64,000 bases of DNA from Cucumibacter marinus DSM 18995 (GTDB lineage Bacteria > Pseudomonadota > Alphaproteobacteria > Rhizobiales > Devosiaceae). The translations under genes were made by a program, and so were the position numbers. Positions 35,282 to 44,872 of this stretch are shown in pieces. Under the pieces are notes generated by a model. That model searched no databases. It saw only the letters and a list, made by a program, of their open reading frames with translations, and was not told the DNA's origin. The stretch is from contig NZ_AUCR01000002.1 of NCBI RefSeq assembly GCF_000429865.1, forward strand, positions 186,001 through 250,000, read 5' to 3'. How positions within the stretch are numbered: the first letter of the stretch is position 1; every line of letters begins with the position of its first letter.

Positions 35282-36571
35282 ATGGACCATTCCGGTCAAT
35301 CGGTTCTGTTCGAGGCAATCGAAAAACGCCGCGACGATCTTGTCGCGCTGACCCAGGACCTTATCCGTATTCCGACCCTCAATCCGCCGGGTGAGGCCTA
35401 TCTGGAAGCTTGCGAATATCTCGACCGGCGGCTGAAGCCGCTCGGGTTCGAAACCCAGCTGATCCGGGGGTTTGGCACGCCCGGGGACAGCGAGAAATAT
35501 CCACGCTGGAACATCATTGCCCGGCGCGACGGCGCGCATCCGGGCCAGTGTGTCCACTTCAATTCCCATATCGACGTGGTCGAAGTCGGCCACGGCTGGA
35601 CCACCGACCCGTTTGGCGGGGAAGTGAAGGACGGCAAGATCTACGGGCGTGGTTCATGCGACATGAAAGGGGGCCTCGCCGCCTCGATCATCGCTGCCGA
35701 AGCTTTTATCGAGGTCCATCCGGATTATGCCGGGGCCATCGAGATTTCAGGCACCGCGGACGAGGAGACGGGAGGCTATGGCGGGGTGGCCTATCTCGCC
35801 GAACAGGGCTATTTCACCCCCGAACGCGTGCAGCACGTCATTATTCCCGAACCGCTTAACAAGGATCGGGTGTGTCTTGGTCATCGCGGGGTGTGGTGGG
35901 CCGAGATCGAAACCCGCGGCCATATCGCCCATGGCTCGATGCCTTTCCTGGGCGATTGCGCCGTCCGGCATATGGGAGCAGTCCTGAGCGAGATGGAACA
36001 GAGCCTGTTCCCGGCGCTGGCGCAAAAGCATACCGCCATGCCGGTGGTGCCCGAAGGGGCGCGGCAATCGACGATGAACATCAATTCCTTCCATGGCGGG
36101 ATGGCCGAGCCCGAGGAAGGGTTCACAGGTTTTCCGGCAGCCGTTGTGCCGGACAGCGCGCGCATGGTCATCGACCGGCGCTACCTCATCGAAGAATCGG
36201 CCGATGAGGTGAAAGGCGAGATCGTCGAGCTGCTGGAGCGGGTGAAATCGCAACGCGAGAATTTCAGCTACGAACTCAAGGAGTTGTGGCAAGTCAGCCC
36301 GACCATGACCGATCATGACGCACCTGTCGTGACCTCGGTCGCCAGGGCTGTGCAAACCGTGTTCGGGCGGGCGCCGGATTATGTCGTTTCGCCCGGCACA
36401 TATGACCAGAAGCACATCGACCGGATAGGGCGGATGCACAATTGCATTGCTTACGGACCAGGTATTCTCGATCTGGCCCACCAGCCTGATGAATATGTCG
36501 GAATCGATGATATGGTGGACAGCGCCAAGGTGATGGCCCTGGCGCTTACGGAGCTTTTGACGGCGTCATAG
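35282..36571 (+). CDS. M20-family metallopeptidase (ArgE/DapE/carboxypeptidase type)
   Basis: 429 aa. Zinc-site residues of family M20 are visible: H96 and D98 in FNSHIDVV, D127 in SCDMKGG, and the catalytic glutamate pair in ADEETGG (E161, E162). A dimerisation domain is inserted at about 205-320. Annotated relatives include acetylornithine deacetylase and succinyl-diaminopimelate desuccinylase, but this context, just upstream of a dipeptide-type importer, points to cleavage of an imported N-acyl amino acid or dipeptide. Substrate unproven. Confidence 0.85.
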   Translation: MDHSGQSVLFEAIEKRRDDLVALTQDLIRIPTLNPPGEAYLEACEYLDRRLKPLGFETQLIRGFGTPGDSEKYPRWNIIARRDGAHPGQCVHFNSHIDVVEVGHGWTTDPFGGEVKDGKIYGRGSCDMKGGLAASIIAAEAFIEVHPDYAGAIEISGTADEETGGYGGVAYLAEQGYFTPERVQHVIIPEPLNKDRVCLGHRGVWWAEIETRGHIAHGSMPFLGDCAVRHMGAVLSEMEQSLFPALAQKHTAMPVVPEGARQSTMNINSFHGGMAEPEEGFTGFPAAVVPDSARMVIDRRYLIEESADEVKGEIVELLERVKSQRENFSYELKELWQVSPTMTDHDAPVVTSVARAVQTVFGRAPDYVVSPGTYDQKHIDRIGRMHNCIAYGPGILDLAHQPDEYVGIDDMVDSAKVMALALTELLTAS

Positions 36572-36652
36572 ACACTATCGTCTGGACACTGTCGCTCGGG
36601 CGGTGCCGCTCAGATGTGGCGGGATGCTGCCGGCAATATGGGGAGGTCTTAA

Positions 36653-38209
36653 ATGACTGGAAGAACAATAAGAATTGCAGCGATGAGCGGGCTTGCGCTG
36701 GCTCTCGCGCTCGGTCCTGCCATGGCGCAGCGCACCGACGTCAATATCGGGCTGGTGCTTGAGCCGCCCAGCCTCGATCCAACGGCCGAGGCCGCGGCAG
36801 CGGTGGATGAAGTGGTCTATGCCAATATCTTCGAGGGGCTGACCCAGATCGCCTCCGACGGGTCGGTGGTGCCGGCCCTGGCCGAGAGCTGGGACATTTC
36901 CGAGGACGGGCTGACCTACACCTTCCATCTGCATGATGGCGTCACCTTCCATGATGGCAGCACCATGGATGCGGAAGACGTCAAGTTCTCGCTCGATCGG
37001 ATCAATGCCGAAGGATCGCTGAATGCCCAGAAGGGGCTTTATGCGGATATCGCCAGCGTCGAGGTTGTCGACCCGCTGACCGTTGAGGTCACGCTGTCGA
37101 AGCCGAACGGCAACATGATCTACAACCTGGGCTGGGGCGATGCGGTGATCGTGGCGCCCGAGACCGCTGACACCAACGCAACCGATCCGGTCGGTACCGG
37201 ACCGTTCGAATTCGTCGAGCGCCGGCCCGGCGATTCGATCGAAATCGGCCGCTATGACGGTTATTGGGGCGAACCGGCCAAGCTCGAATCGGCTACATTC
37301 CGCTATATCAGCGACCCGACCGCCGCCATGGCCGCGCTGCAGGCGGGCGATATCGATGCCTTCCCGAACTTCCCGGCGCCTGAAACCGTCTCGATGCTCG
37401 AGAACGATCCGCGCTTCAAGGTGATCGTGGGCGCCACGGAAGGCGAGACCATTCTCACCATGAACAACTCCAAGCCCCCGCTCGACGATGTGCGGGTGCG
37501 CGAGGCGATTGCCCATGCCATCAACCGGCAGGATGTGATCGACGGGGCGATGTTCGGCTATGGCGTGCCCATCGGCACCTTCTGGCCGCCGACGCATCCG
37601 GACTATGTGGATCTGACCGATTTGTCCGCCTACGATCCAGAGAAGAGCCGTGAGCTTCTGGCCGAGGCCGGGGCCGAGGACATCTCCTTGACCCTGCATC
37701 TGCCGCCCGCTCCCTATGCGCGACGCGGTGGCGAAATCATCGCCGAAGAGCTTCGTGCGGTCGGGATCGATGTCGAGGTCATCAATGTGGAATGGGCCCA
37801 GTGGCTGAGCCCCGAGGTCTTCTTCCCGGCGCCTTGCCCGGGTGCGGAAGGCGAGGGGGATGCACCGCCGAGCTATGACGGCAGCTGCCCGGCCGAGTTC
37901 TCCTACGACCTGACGATCGTCTCGCATACGGAACCGAACGATATCGGCCTGTTCGCGCGCGACGATTACTATCACGCCTATGACAATGACGCCTTCACCG
38001 CGATCTATGAGGAGCTCAGCGTGACCTCCGATCCGGAGAAGCGCTCCGAACTGCTCAAGCAGGCCCAGCGCCAGATTGCCGAAGACTATGTCGTCGGTTT
38101 TCTGTTCGAACTGGCCAAGGTCGGCGTGATGGATGCCAAGCTCGAAGGCATGTGGGAGAACGCCCCCACCCAGGCGACCGATCTGACCGACGTCTATTGG
38201 TCCGAATAA
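36653..38209 (+). CDS. Dipeptide/oligopeptide ABC transporter substrate-binding protein
   Basis: 518 aa; signal peptide about 1-26 (…PAMAQRTD). Type II (OppA/DppA) binding protein: LEPPSLDPTAEAAAAVDEVVYANIFEGL, WDISEDGLTYTFHLHDGVTFHDG and GTGPFEFVERRPGD. Near residue 395 there is an unusual Gly/Pro/Asp-rich segment with two cysteines (PCPGAEGEGDAPP ... SCPAEF) that probably forms a disulfide-closed loop. Starts 81 nt after the peptidase gene and is followed by a perfect stem-loop. Confidence 0.9.
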   Translation: MTGRTIRIAAMSGLALALALGPAMAQRTDVNIGLVLEPPSLDPTAEAAAAVDEVVYANIFEGLTQIASDGSVVPALAESWDISEDGLTYTFHLHDGVTFHDGSTMDAEDVKFSLDRINAEGSLNAQKGLYADIASVEVVDPLTVEVTLSKPNGNMIYNLGWGDAVIVAPETADTNATDPVGTGPFEFVERRPGDSIEIGRYDGYWGEPAKLESATFRYISDPTAAMAALQAGDIDAFPNFPAPETVSMLENDPRFKVIVGATEGETILTMNNSKPPLDDVRVREAIAHAINRQDVIDGAMFGYGVPIGTFWPPTHPDYVDLTDLSAYDPEKSRELLAEAGAEDISLTLHLPPAPYARRGGEIIAEELRAVGIDVEVINVEWAQWLSPEVFFPAPCPGAEGEGDAPPSYDGSCPAEFSYDLTIVSHTEPNDIGLFARDDYYHAYDNDAFTAIYEELSVTSDPEKRSELLKQAQRQIAEDYVVGFLFELAKVGVMDAKLEGMWENAPTQATDLTDVYWSE

Positions 38210-38217
38210 AAGCATCT

Positions 38218-38243
38218 GACGGGCGGAAAACCTTCCGCCCGTC
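38218..38243 (+). terminator. Stem-loop after the binding-protein gene
   Basis: Perfect 11-bp arms GACGGGCGGAA (38218-38228) and TTCCGCCCGTC (38233-38243), loop AACC. Begins 8 nt after the stop codon and lies before the first permease gene. Followed by CACTCTCTCC, not a strong T-run, so partial termination or mRNA 3'-end protection is more likely than full termination. Confidence 0.65.
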
Positions 38244-38264
38244 CACTCTCTCCGGCAGCGGCTG

Positions 38265-39212
38265 ATGTCAGTATATCTTGCAAGACGGTTCGTCTCGCTC
38301 ACGCTGAGCCTGATCGTCGCCAGCTTCGTTGTGTTCTTTCTGCTTGAAATCGTGCCGGGTGATCCGGCCTCTTTCATGCTGGGGCTGAACGCAACGCCAG
38401 AGGCCGCGGCCAATCTCAGGCAGGCGCTCGGTCTCGAAGGACCGCCGATCGAACGCTATTTCGTTTGGGTGCTCGGCCTTTTGCAGGGCGAATTCGGCAT
38501 CAGCTATGCCTATAAAGTGCCAGTGGCCGATCTCGTTGCCGACCGGCTCTGGGTGTCCCTGCCGCTGGCCATTTATGCGCTCACGCTCTCAACCCTGATT
38601 GCCTTTCCCGTCGGCATCATTGCAGCGGCCAAACGAAATTCGCCGGCCGATCTCGGTATTATGGGCGCAACTCAGCTCGGGGTTGCCGTGCCCAATTTCT
38701 GGTTCGCCATGCTGCTGGTGCTGTTCTTCGCGGTCACGCTTCGATGGTTCTCGGCGGGCGGTTTTCCGGGATGGGATGAAGGCTTCTGGATATCGATGAA
38801 GGCGCTGACGCTGCCCGCGATTGCGCTGGCGCTTCCCCAGGCCTCGATCCTGGCGCGGGTGATGCGCTCTTCCCTGCTCGATACCCTGTCCGAAGACTAT
38901 GTGCGCTCGGCCCGCGCCAAGGGACTCAGCCGCCGACAGGCGCTTTGGCGGCATGCGCTCAGAAACGCCTTGATCCCGGTGCTGACCATTATCGGACTGC
39001 AATTCTCGTTCCTTCTGGCCGGGGCGATCATCATCGAGAATGTGTTCTTCCTCCCCGGGCTTGGACGCCTGGTGTTCCAGGCCATCACTTCGCGCGATCT
39101 GATCGTTGTCAAATCCGTTGTCATGATCCTTGTTTTCGCGGTGATCCTTGTCACCTTCATCGTCGATATCACCTATGCGATTGCCGATCCCCGGCTAAGG
39201 CGGGCACGATGA
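38265..39212 (+). CDS. Dipeptide-type ABC transporter permease, DppB family
   Basis: 315 aa, ATG 38265. TM1 RFVSLTLSLIVASFVVFFLLEIVPGDPA is the DppB/OppB signature; coupling loop VRSARAKGLSRRQALWRHALRNALIPVLT. Six spans. Its stop overlaps the next permease start (ATGA). Confidence 0.92.
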   Translation: MSVYLARRFVSLTLSLIVASFVVFFLLEIVPGDPASFMLGLNATPEAAANLRQALGLEGPPIERYFVWVLGLLQGEFGISYAYKVPVADLVADRLWVSLPLAIYALTLSTLIAFPVGIIAAAKRNSPADLGIMGATQLGVAVPNFWFAMLLVLFFAVTLRWFSAGGFPGWDEGFWISMKALTLPAIALALPQASILARVMRSSLLDTLSEDYVRSARAKGLSRRQALWRHALRNALIPVLTIIGLQFSFLLAGAIIIENVFFLPGLGRLVFQAITSRDLIVVKSVVMILVFAVILVTFIVDITYAIADPRLRRAR

Positions 39213-40084
39213 CCGATACCGCCCTGCATGACGCCCCCGATAGAGGGTTCTGGCGCGCGGCCTTGAGGTCTCCGAGCTTTGTTGCCGGTGAGCTTCTGAC
39301 CGGGCTGTTCGTGGCGCTGGCGCTGATCTCGTTCGTGTGGACGCCCTATGACCCGGCGGCACAGAGCATCGCGACGCGGTTCCGTCCGCTCTTCGATCCG
39401 GCGCATTTCCTCGGCTCGGATCATTTCGGCCGCGACACGCTGTCGATGATCATGGTGGGTGCACGTACCTCGATCGCGGTGGCCTTCGTGGCGGTCGGGA
39501 TCGGCATCGGGCTCGGTGTGCCTTTGGGGCTGCTGGCCGCGGCGAACCGCGGCTCCCTGCTCGATGAAGTCATCATGCGCGCCAACGATCTTGTTTTTGC
39601 GTTCCCAGCGCTGCTGATCGCGATCATGATCACGGCCATTTCCGGCCCGGGGGCGGTCAACGCGATCATTGCCATCGGCATTTTTAACATTCCTGTCTTT
39701 GCGCGGCTGGCGCGCGGGGCCGCGCTCACCCTGTGGACCCGCGAGTTCGTGATGGCGGCGCGGGTATCGGGCAAGGGACCGGTACTGATTTCGGTCGAGC
39801 ATATCCTGCCCAACATTCTCAACCTGTTGATCGTGCAGGGCACCATCCAGTTCTCGCTCGGCATCCTGGCCGAGGCGGCGCTTTCCTATGTCGGTCTCGG
39901 CGCGCAGCCACCCATTCCCAGCTGGGGCAAGATGCTGGCCGACGCCCAGACGCTGATCAGCATCGCCCCGCATCTGGCGCTGGTGCCCGGCTTTGCGATC
40001 GTGCTCACTGTGCTCGGCCTCAACCTCATGGGCGACGGGTTGCGCGATGTGCTCGATCCCAAATTGCGGCGGAGCCGGACATGA
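39209..40084 (+). CDS. Dipeptide-type ABC transporter permease, DppC family
   Basis: 291 aa from ATG 39209. DppC/OppC features: [21 protein letters not shown] and coupling loop VMAARVSGKGPVLISVEHILPNI, with C-terminal GDGLRDVLDPKLR. Overlaps both neighbours by 4 nt. Confidence 0.92.
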   Translation: MTDTALHDAPDRGFWRAALRSPSFVAGELLTGLFVALALISFVWTPYDPAAQSIATRFRPLFDPAHFLGSDHFGRDTLSMIMVGARTSIAVAFVAVGIGIGLGVPLGLLAAANRGSLLDEVIMRANDLVFAFPALLIAIMITAISGPGAVNAIIAIGIFNIPVFARLARGAALTLWTREFVMAARVSGKGPVLISVEHILPNILNLLIVQGTIQFSLGILAEAALSYVGLGAQPPIPSWGKMLADAQTLISIAPHLALVPGFAIVLTVLGLNLMGDGLRDVLDPKLRRSRT

Positions 40085-41715
40085 GCCTTCTCGCCGTCAA
40101 GGACCTGTGCCTTTCGATATCGGGCACGGAGATCCTCCGCGATATCGATCTGGCGGTCGATGCGGGGGAAATTCTCGGGGTGATCGGGGAAAGCGGCTCC
40201 GGCAAATCCATGACAGCCCTGTCGATCATGCAGCTTCTACCCCGCGGGTCGGAGACAGGCGGCGTCATCGCGCTCGATGGCGACAATATCCTCGCTCACA
40301 GCGAAGCGGAGATGTGCGCCATTCGTGGCGACGATATCGGCATGATCTTCCAGGAGCCGATGACCGCGCTCAACCCGGTCAAGACCATCGGCGAGCAGGT
40401 GGCCGAAACCGTCATGGTGCATGGCAAGGCGTCGAAAGCCGAGGCGATGCGCATTGCCCGGGAAACCCTCGATCGCGTCGAACTGCCCGGTGACCGGTTC
40501 CCGCTCAGCCGCTATCCGCACGAGCTGTCGGGCGGACAGCGCCAACGGGTGGTGATCGCCATGGCCATTGCGCTGCGGCCGCGTCTGTTGATCGCCGACG
40601 AACCGACGACAGCGCTCGATGTCACCACCCAGGCACAGATCCTGACTCTCCTGAAGCGGCTGGTGGATGAAGACGGCATGGGGCTGATGCTGATCACCCA
40701 TGACCTCGCGGTGGTGGCCGACATTGCCGACAAGATCGTCATCATGAAAGACGGCGAAGTGGTCGAGGCCGGGGAAACCGTCGCACTGTTCCGGGCGATG
40801 AAGCATCCCTATACCCGGGCGCTGTTCGAGGCTTCGAGCCACCAGCCGGCGCGCGTGCCACCCACAGGCGGTGCGGGGGCGGTTCCGGTGCTCGAGGTTA
40901 AGGACGTCATCCGCGACTACAAGCTGCCGCGCACGTCCTTCTTTCGTCCGGCCGGGCATTTCCGCGCTGTCAATTCGGTCAGTCTCACCATCCGCAAGGG
41001 GGAAAATGTGGGGCTGGTTGGCGAAAGCGGCTGCGGGAAATCGACATTGTCGCGCGCGATCATGGCGCTCGAGGCGACCCAGGGCGGCGTGATCCGCATC
41101 GAAGGCGAGCCGGTCACCACCGACAAGGGCGCCAGCCTCGCGGCAAGGCGCAAGATGCAGGTGGTGTTCCAGGACCCCTATGGCTCGTTCAATCCCCGTC
41201 ACCGGGTCGACCGGCTGGTGGCCGAGCCGTTCCATCTGCTTGGCAGCGAGGCGCCGAAGGGGGCGGCCCGGCGCAAGGCGGTCGAGGAAGCGCTCGTCAA
41301 TGTCGGGTTGTCGGCGGCTGATGCCGACAAATATGTCCATGAATTTTCCGGCGGGCAGCGCCAGCGTATCGCCATTGCACGGGCGCTGATCATCCATCCC
41401 TCGCTGATCGTGCTCGATGAGGCGGTATCCGCGCTCGATGTGTCGGTGCGGGCCCAGATTCTCGATCTGCTGGCCGACCTCTCGGACCGGCTGCAGCTCT
41501 CCTATCTGTTCATCTCGCACGATCTCACCGTCGTCCGCGCCATCACCGACAGGGTGCTGGTGATGAAGTCGGGCGAGATCGTAGAAGCGGGGGACACGCT
41601 CGAGGTCTTCACCAATCCTCAGCACCCCTATACGCGCACGCTGATCGAGGCGGCGCCCAATCTCGAACAGGCGCTGGCGGCGCGCGAAGCCGCTGCCGCC
41701 GCCCCAGCCGAATAG
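40081..41715 (+). CDS. Dipeptide-type ABC transporter fused ATPase (DppD-DppF)
   Basis: 544 aa from ATG 40081. Two complete ABC domains: Walker [10 protein letters not shown] with LSGGQRQRV and [12 protein letters not shown]; then Walker [10 protein letters not shown] with FSGGQRQRI and [12 protein letters not shown]. The second Walker B ends in Glu-Ala rather than Glu-Pro, a minor change that keeps the catalytic Glu. A natural fusion of the two ATPases, not a frameshift product; the frame is open throughout. Ten nt separate it from the aldehyde dehydrogenase gene. Confidence 0.9.
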   Translation: MSLLAVKDLCLSISGTEILRDIDLAVDAGEILGVIGESGSGKSMTALSIMQLLPRGSETGGVIALDGDNILAHSEAEMCAIRGDDIGMIFQEPMTALNPVKTIGEQVAETVMVHGKASKAEAMRIARETLDRVELPGDRFPLSRYPHELSGGQRQRVVIAMAIALRPRLLIADEPTTALDVTTQAQILTLLKRLVDEDGMGLMLITHDLAVVADIADKIVIMKDGEVVEAGETVALFRAMKHPYTRALFEASSHQPARVPPTGGAGAVPVLEVKDVIRDYKLPRTSFFRPAGHFRAVNSVSLTIRKGENVGLVGESGCGKSTLSRAIMALEATQGGVIRIEGEPVTTDKGASLAARRKMQVVFQDPYGSFNPRHRVDRLVAEPFHLLGSEAPKGAARRKAVEEALVNVGLSAADADKYVHEFSGGQRQRIAIARALIIHPSLIVLDEAVSALDVSVRAQILDLLADLSDRLQLSYLFISHDLTVVRAITDRVLVMKSGEIVEAGDTLEVFTNPQHPYTRTLIEAAPNLEQALAAREAAAAAPAE

Positions 41716-41725
41716 CGATACTGCC

Positions 41726-43186
41726 ATGCCCGATCTCTTGCCCGATCTCTGGTTCGATCCCACCAAATGTTTCATCGCCGGCCAATGGATTTCTCCATCC
41801 GGCGGGGGCACGCTGCCGCTTGAGAACCCGTCAGACGGGTCGGTGATCGGCGAGATTGCCCGGGGCACCGCAGCGGATATCGATGCCGCTGTGGGCGCGG
41901 CACGCGAAGCACTCTCAGGCGAGTGGGGCAGGATGCCTGCCGCCGAGCGTGGGCGGCTGCTGGCCGCCATCGGACGCAAGGTTGCCGAGCGCGTCGACGA
42001 TCTTGCCGCTATCGAGGCGCAGGATGTAGGCAAGCCGCTCAAGCAGGCCCGGGCCGACGCGGTGGCGCTCGCGCGCTATCTCGAATTCTATGGCGGGGCC
42101 GCGGACAAGATCCATGGGGAGACCATTCCCTATCTCGATGGCTATACCGTCTACACGCTGCGCGAACCGCATGGGGTAACAGCGCATATCATTCCCTGGA
42201 ACTATCCGATGCAGATCATCGGGCGCTCGGTCGGCGCGGCGCTGACCATGGGCAACGCGGCGGTGCTCAAGCCCGCCGAAGAGGCCTGCCTGACCGCGCT
42301 GGCCTTTGCCGCCATCGCCGAGGAGGCAGGGCTGCCCAAGGGGGCTCTGAATGTGGTGCCGGGGCTTGGCGAAGAGGCGGGGGCGGCGCTGTCGGGCCAT
42401 GCCGGCATCAATCACATCTCCTTCACCGGTTCGGTCGGGGTCGGGTCACTCATCCAGGCCTCGGCGGCAGCGAATGTGGTGCCCGTCACCCTGGAATTGG
42501 GCGGAAAGTCACCGCAACTGTTCTTCGAGGACGCCGATCTCGACAAAGCGCTGCCCTTCCTCGTCAACGCGGGCATCCAGAACGCGGGCCAGACCTGTTC
42601 TGCCTCTTCGCGCATTCTGGTGCACCGGTCCCGGTTCGACGAGGTCCGCGATGCCATGGCGGCGCGCTATGCCGCGCTTCGGGTCGGACCCGCTGCCGAT
42701 GATCTCGATGTCGGGCCGCTGATCTCGGCCGGCCAGAAAGAGATCGTCGAGGGCTTTCTCGGCATGGCCAGCGCCGGCGAGATCGCCGCGCGCGGCGAGA
42801 TCGTCGCCGATGCGCCGGCGGGGGGACATTACGTAGCGCCGACCCTGATCGCCGGGGTCGGTGCCGATCACCGGCTCGCGCAGGACGAGATTTTTGGTCC
42901 CGCCCAGGTGATGATCCCGTTTGCCGACGAGGATGAAGCCGTCGCCATCGCCAACGGCACCCAATACGGGCTGGTGGCCGGGGTATGGACCGAGAATGGC
43001 GGGCGGCAGATGCGTCTCGCCAAAGCCATCCATTCGGGCCAGGTGTTCATCAACAATTACGGCGCCGGGGGCGGGGTGGAGCTGCCCTTTGGCGGGGTCG
43101 GCAAGTCCGGCCATGGACGGGAAAAGGGCTTCGAAGCACTCTACGGCTTTTCGACGCTCAAGACTGTCGCCGCGCATCACGGGTGA
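41726..43186 (+). CDS. Aldehyde dehydrogenase (NAD(P)-dependent)
   Basis: 486 aa. Catalytic C291 in GQTCSASSRIL, general base E257 in TLELGGKSPQ, and N159 in PWNYP are present, with the Rossmann loop FTGSVGVG. Close in pattern to betaine/aminoaldehyde dehydrogenases. Being 10 nt after the importer ATPase, it is probably co-transcribed and oxidises an aldehyde derived from the imported compound. Confidence 0.9.
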   Translation: MPDLLPDLWFDPTKCFIAGQWISPSGGGTLPLENPSDGSVIGEIARGTAADIDAAVGAAREALSGEWGRMPAAERGRLLAAIGRKVAERVDDLAAIEAQDVGKPLKQARADAVALARYLEFYGGAADKIHGETIPYLDGYTVYTLREPHGVTAHIIPWNYPMQIIGRSVGAALTMGNAAVLKPAEEACLTALAFAAIAEEAGLPKGALNVVPGLGEEAGAALSGHAGINHISFTGSVGVGSLIQASAAANVVPVTLELGGKSPQLFFEDADLDKALPFLVNAGIQNAGQTCSASSRILVHRSRFDEVRDAMAARYAALRVGPAADDLDVGPLISAGQKEIVEGFLGMASAGEIAARGEIVADAPAGGHYVAPTLIAGVGADHRLAQDEIFGPAQVMIPFADEDEAVAIANGTQYGLVAGVWTENGGRQMRLAKAIHSGQVFINNYGAGGGVELPFGGVGKSGHGREKGFEALYGFSTLKTVAAHHG

Positions 43187-43309
43187 AGCGCCAGCATAAC
43201 AAACCTCATCCTGAGCGTGTTGAAGGATGCGGTTTGAACGCAATCGCCCTCGTGGTTGGACAAGCTCACCATGAGGGCTCTGATTAGTGCCGAGTGAAGA
43301 GGCAACGAC
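43187..43309. repeat. Short intergenic repeat related to the 19.2 kb element
   Basis: The stretch holds CTCATCCTGAGCGTGTTGAA-type sequence and, at 43246-43279, a 34-nt segment matching the complement of 19267-19301 with one gap and one or two mismatches (TTGGACAAGCTCACCATGAG core). Orientation is opposite to the 19 kb copy. Confidence 0.55.
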
Positions 43310-44056
43310 ATGAGACTTGAAGGAAAAAATGCCATCGTGACCGGCGGCGCCTCGGGCTTTGGGGCGGGGATCGCGAAGAAGTTCGCCGCCGAAGGCGCGC
43401 GGGTGATGGTCGCCGATATCAATGCCGAAGGCGCCGCGGCGCTCGCCGAGGAACTGGGCAATGGCGCGGTGGGGCAGGCGGTCGATGTCTCCAATGATGG
43501 CAGCGTTTCGAGCATGGCCGCGCATGCGATCATGGCATTCGGCCGCGTCGATATCCTCGTCAACAATGCCGGGGTGACGCATCTGCCGGCGCCGCTCGAC
43601 GAGATCTCTGAAGAGGATTTCGACCGGGTGCTGGCGGTCAATGTGAAGTCGGTCTACCTCACCGCCCGGCATCTCGTCCCGCATATGAAGGCAAACAAGG
43701 CTGGCGCGATCCTCAATGTCGCCTCGACCGCCGGGGTCAGCCCGCGCCCGCGCCTCTCTTGGTACAACGCTTCCAAGGGCTGGATGATCACCGCGACCAA
43801 ATCGATGGCGGTGGAACTGGCGCCGCTGGGCGTGCGCGTCAATGCCATCAACCCGGTGGCGGGCGAAACCCCGCTCCTTAAGAGCTTCATGGGCGAGGAC
43901 ACGCCGGAAGTGCGTGCCAAGTTTCTCTCGACCATACCCATCGGACGGTTTTCGACCCCGGAGGACATGGGCAACGCAGCCTGTTTCCTGTGCTCGGACG
44001 AGGCTTCGATGATCACCGGGGTCGCCATGGAAGTCGATGGCGGGCGGTGCATCTAG
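43310..44056 (+). CDS. Short-chain dehydrogenase/reductase (SDR)
   Basis: 248 aa classical SDR. Cofactor loop TGGASGFG (11-18), NNAG motif (85-88), and catalytic S139, Y152, K156 (YNASK). D36 after the second strand (VADIN) favours NAD(H). Ends with the family tail GVAMEVDGGRCI. Annotated relatives are FabG-like 3-oxoacyl-ACP reductases or glucose dehydrogenases; substrate unknown. Convergent, 4-nt overlap with the hydrolase gene. Confidence 0.9.
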   Translation: MRLEGKNAIVTGGASGFGAGIAKKFAAEGARVMVADINAEGAAALAEELGNGAVGQAVDVSNDGSVSSMAAHAIMAFGRVDILVNNAGVTHLPAPLDEISEEDFDRVLAVNVKSVYLTARHLVPHMKANKAGAILNVASTAGVSPRPRLSWYNASKGWMITATKSMAVELAPLGVRVNAINPVAGETPLLKSFMGEDTPEVRAKFLSTIPIGRFSTPEDMGNAACFLCSDEASMITGVAMEVDGGRCI

Positions 44057-44844
44057 TCCTTGAAAAACGCCTCGACCGCCCGGGCGACCCGTCTCGGCGC
44101 GTCCCAATGCACCGCGTGACCGGCGCCCTCGATGATCTCAAAGGCAAAATCCGGGTGGCGGGAGAAGGCGGTGTGCATTGTGTCCGGCGTAATGAGGATG
44201 TCCGCACCGCCAGCCAGGCCGAGCGTAGGCATGCTCATTGCTCCCATGTCGACCGGTGCGGCGGTGGTCAGCGCCGCGACCTGGCGGGCGAAGTCCGCGC
44301 GGGACTGCAGGTGCTTGTATTTGAGCGAGGAGGCGGCGGCGGTTTCGACCCGCGCCGGGTCGTCGAAGAAGGGCGGGGCGAAGAGGAATTGATAGAGCAG
44401 CTTGAACCAGACCGTCCTGTCGATCCCGGTCTCGTCGAGTTGAACCAGGGTTCGCATCAGGCTCAGCGCCTTGGGCGGTACTTCCGGCGCGCTGGCGATG
44501 ATGGCGAGGCGACGGACGCGCTCCGGATGTCTCGCGGCGATCTGCACGGCAATGCCGCCGCCCATGGAGTGACCGAGAATGTCGGCGCTTTCAAACCCAA
44601 GTTCGTCCATTACGGCCAAGGCGTCGGCGGCGTAATCGGCAAAATCGATGGTGCCACCCGCATCGGTGGTCTGGCCCGAAGCGCGGTTGTCGACGAGGAC
44701 CATGCGGTGCCGGTTTTCGAGATAGGGCAGAAGCGGGGCCCAACTGGCGCCATCGCTGGCGATGCCGGCCAGCGCGATGATTGGCGGGCCTTCGCCAACC
44801 AGATCGTAGTGGACGGAAGCGGAATGCGTTTTAAGATGCGGCAT
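44053..44844 (-). CDS. Alpha/beta-fold hydrolase
   Basis: 263 aa from ATG 44844. Nucleophile elbow GHSMGG (S93), oxyanion loop ALAGIASDG, acid in LAGGADILI and His in GAGHAVHWD give a full catalytic triad. PcaD/3-oxoadipate enol-lactonase-like in length, but not assignable. It is the only minus-strand gene in this stretch, divergent from the TPR gene. Confidence 0.88.
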   Translation of the reverse strand: MPHLKTHSASVHYDLVGEGPPIIALAGIASDGASWAPLLPYLENRHRMVLVDNRASGQTTDAGGTIDFADYAADALAVMDELGFESADILGHSMGGGIAVQIAARHPERVRRLAIIASAPEVPPKALSLMRTLVQLDETGIDRTVWFKLLYQFLFAPPFFDDPARVETAAASSLKYKHLQSRADFARQVAALTTAAPVDMGAMSMPTLGLAGGADILITPDTMHTAFSRHPDFAFEIIEGAGHAVHWDAPRRVARAVEAFFKD

Positions 44845-44872
44845 AAGGTGTTTACCGGGTGAGAGAAACCGC

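Noticed and set aside
36575-38413. Open minus-strand frame of about 610 codons opposite the binding-protein gene
   Set aside because: Antisense shadow of a well-supported substrate-binding protein gene.
40081-41715. Possible frameshift joining two ATPase genes
   Set aside because: A single uninterrupted frame encodes two complete ABC domains; natural fused ATPases are common (YejF, Dpp fusions).
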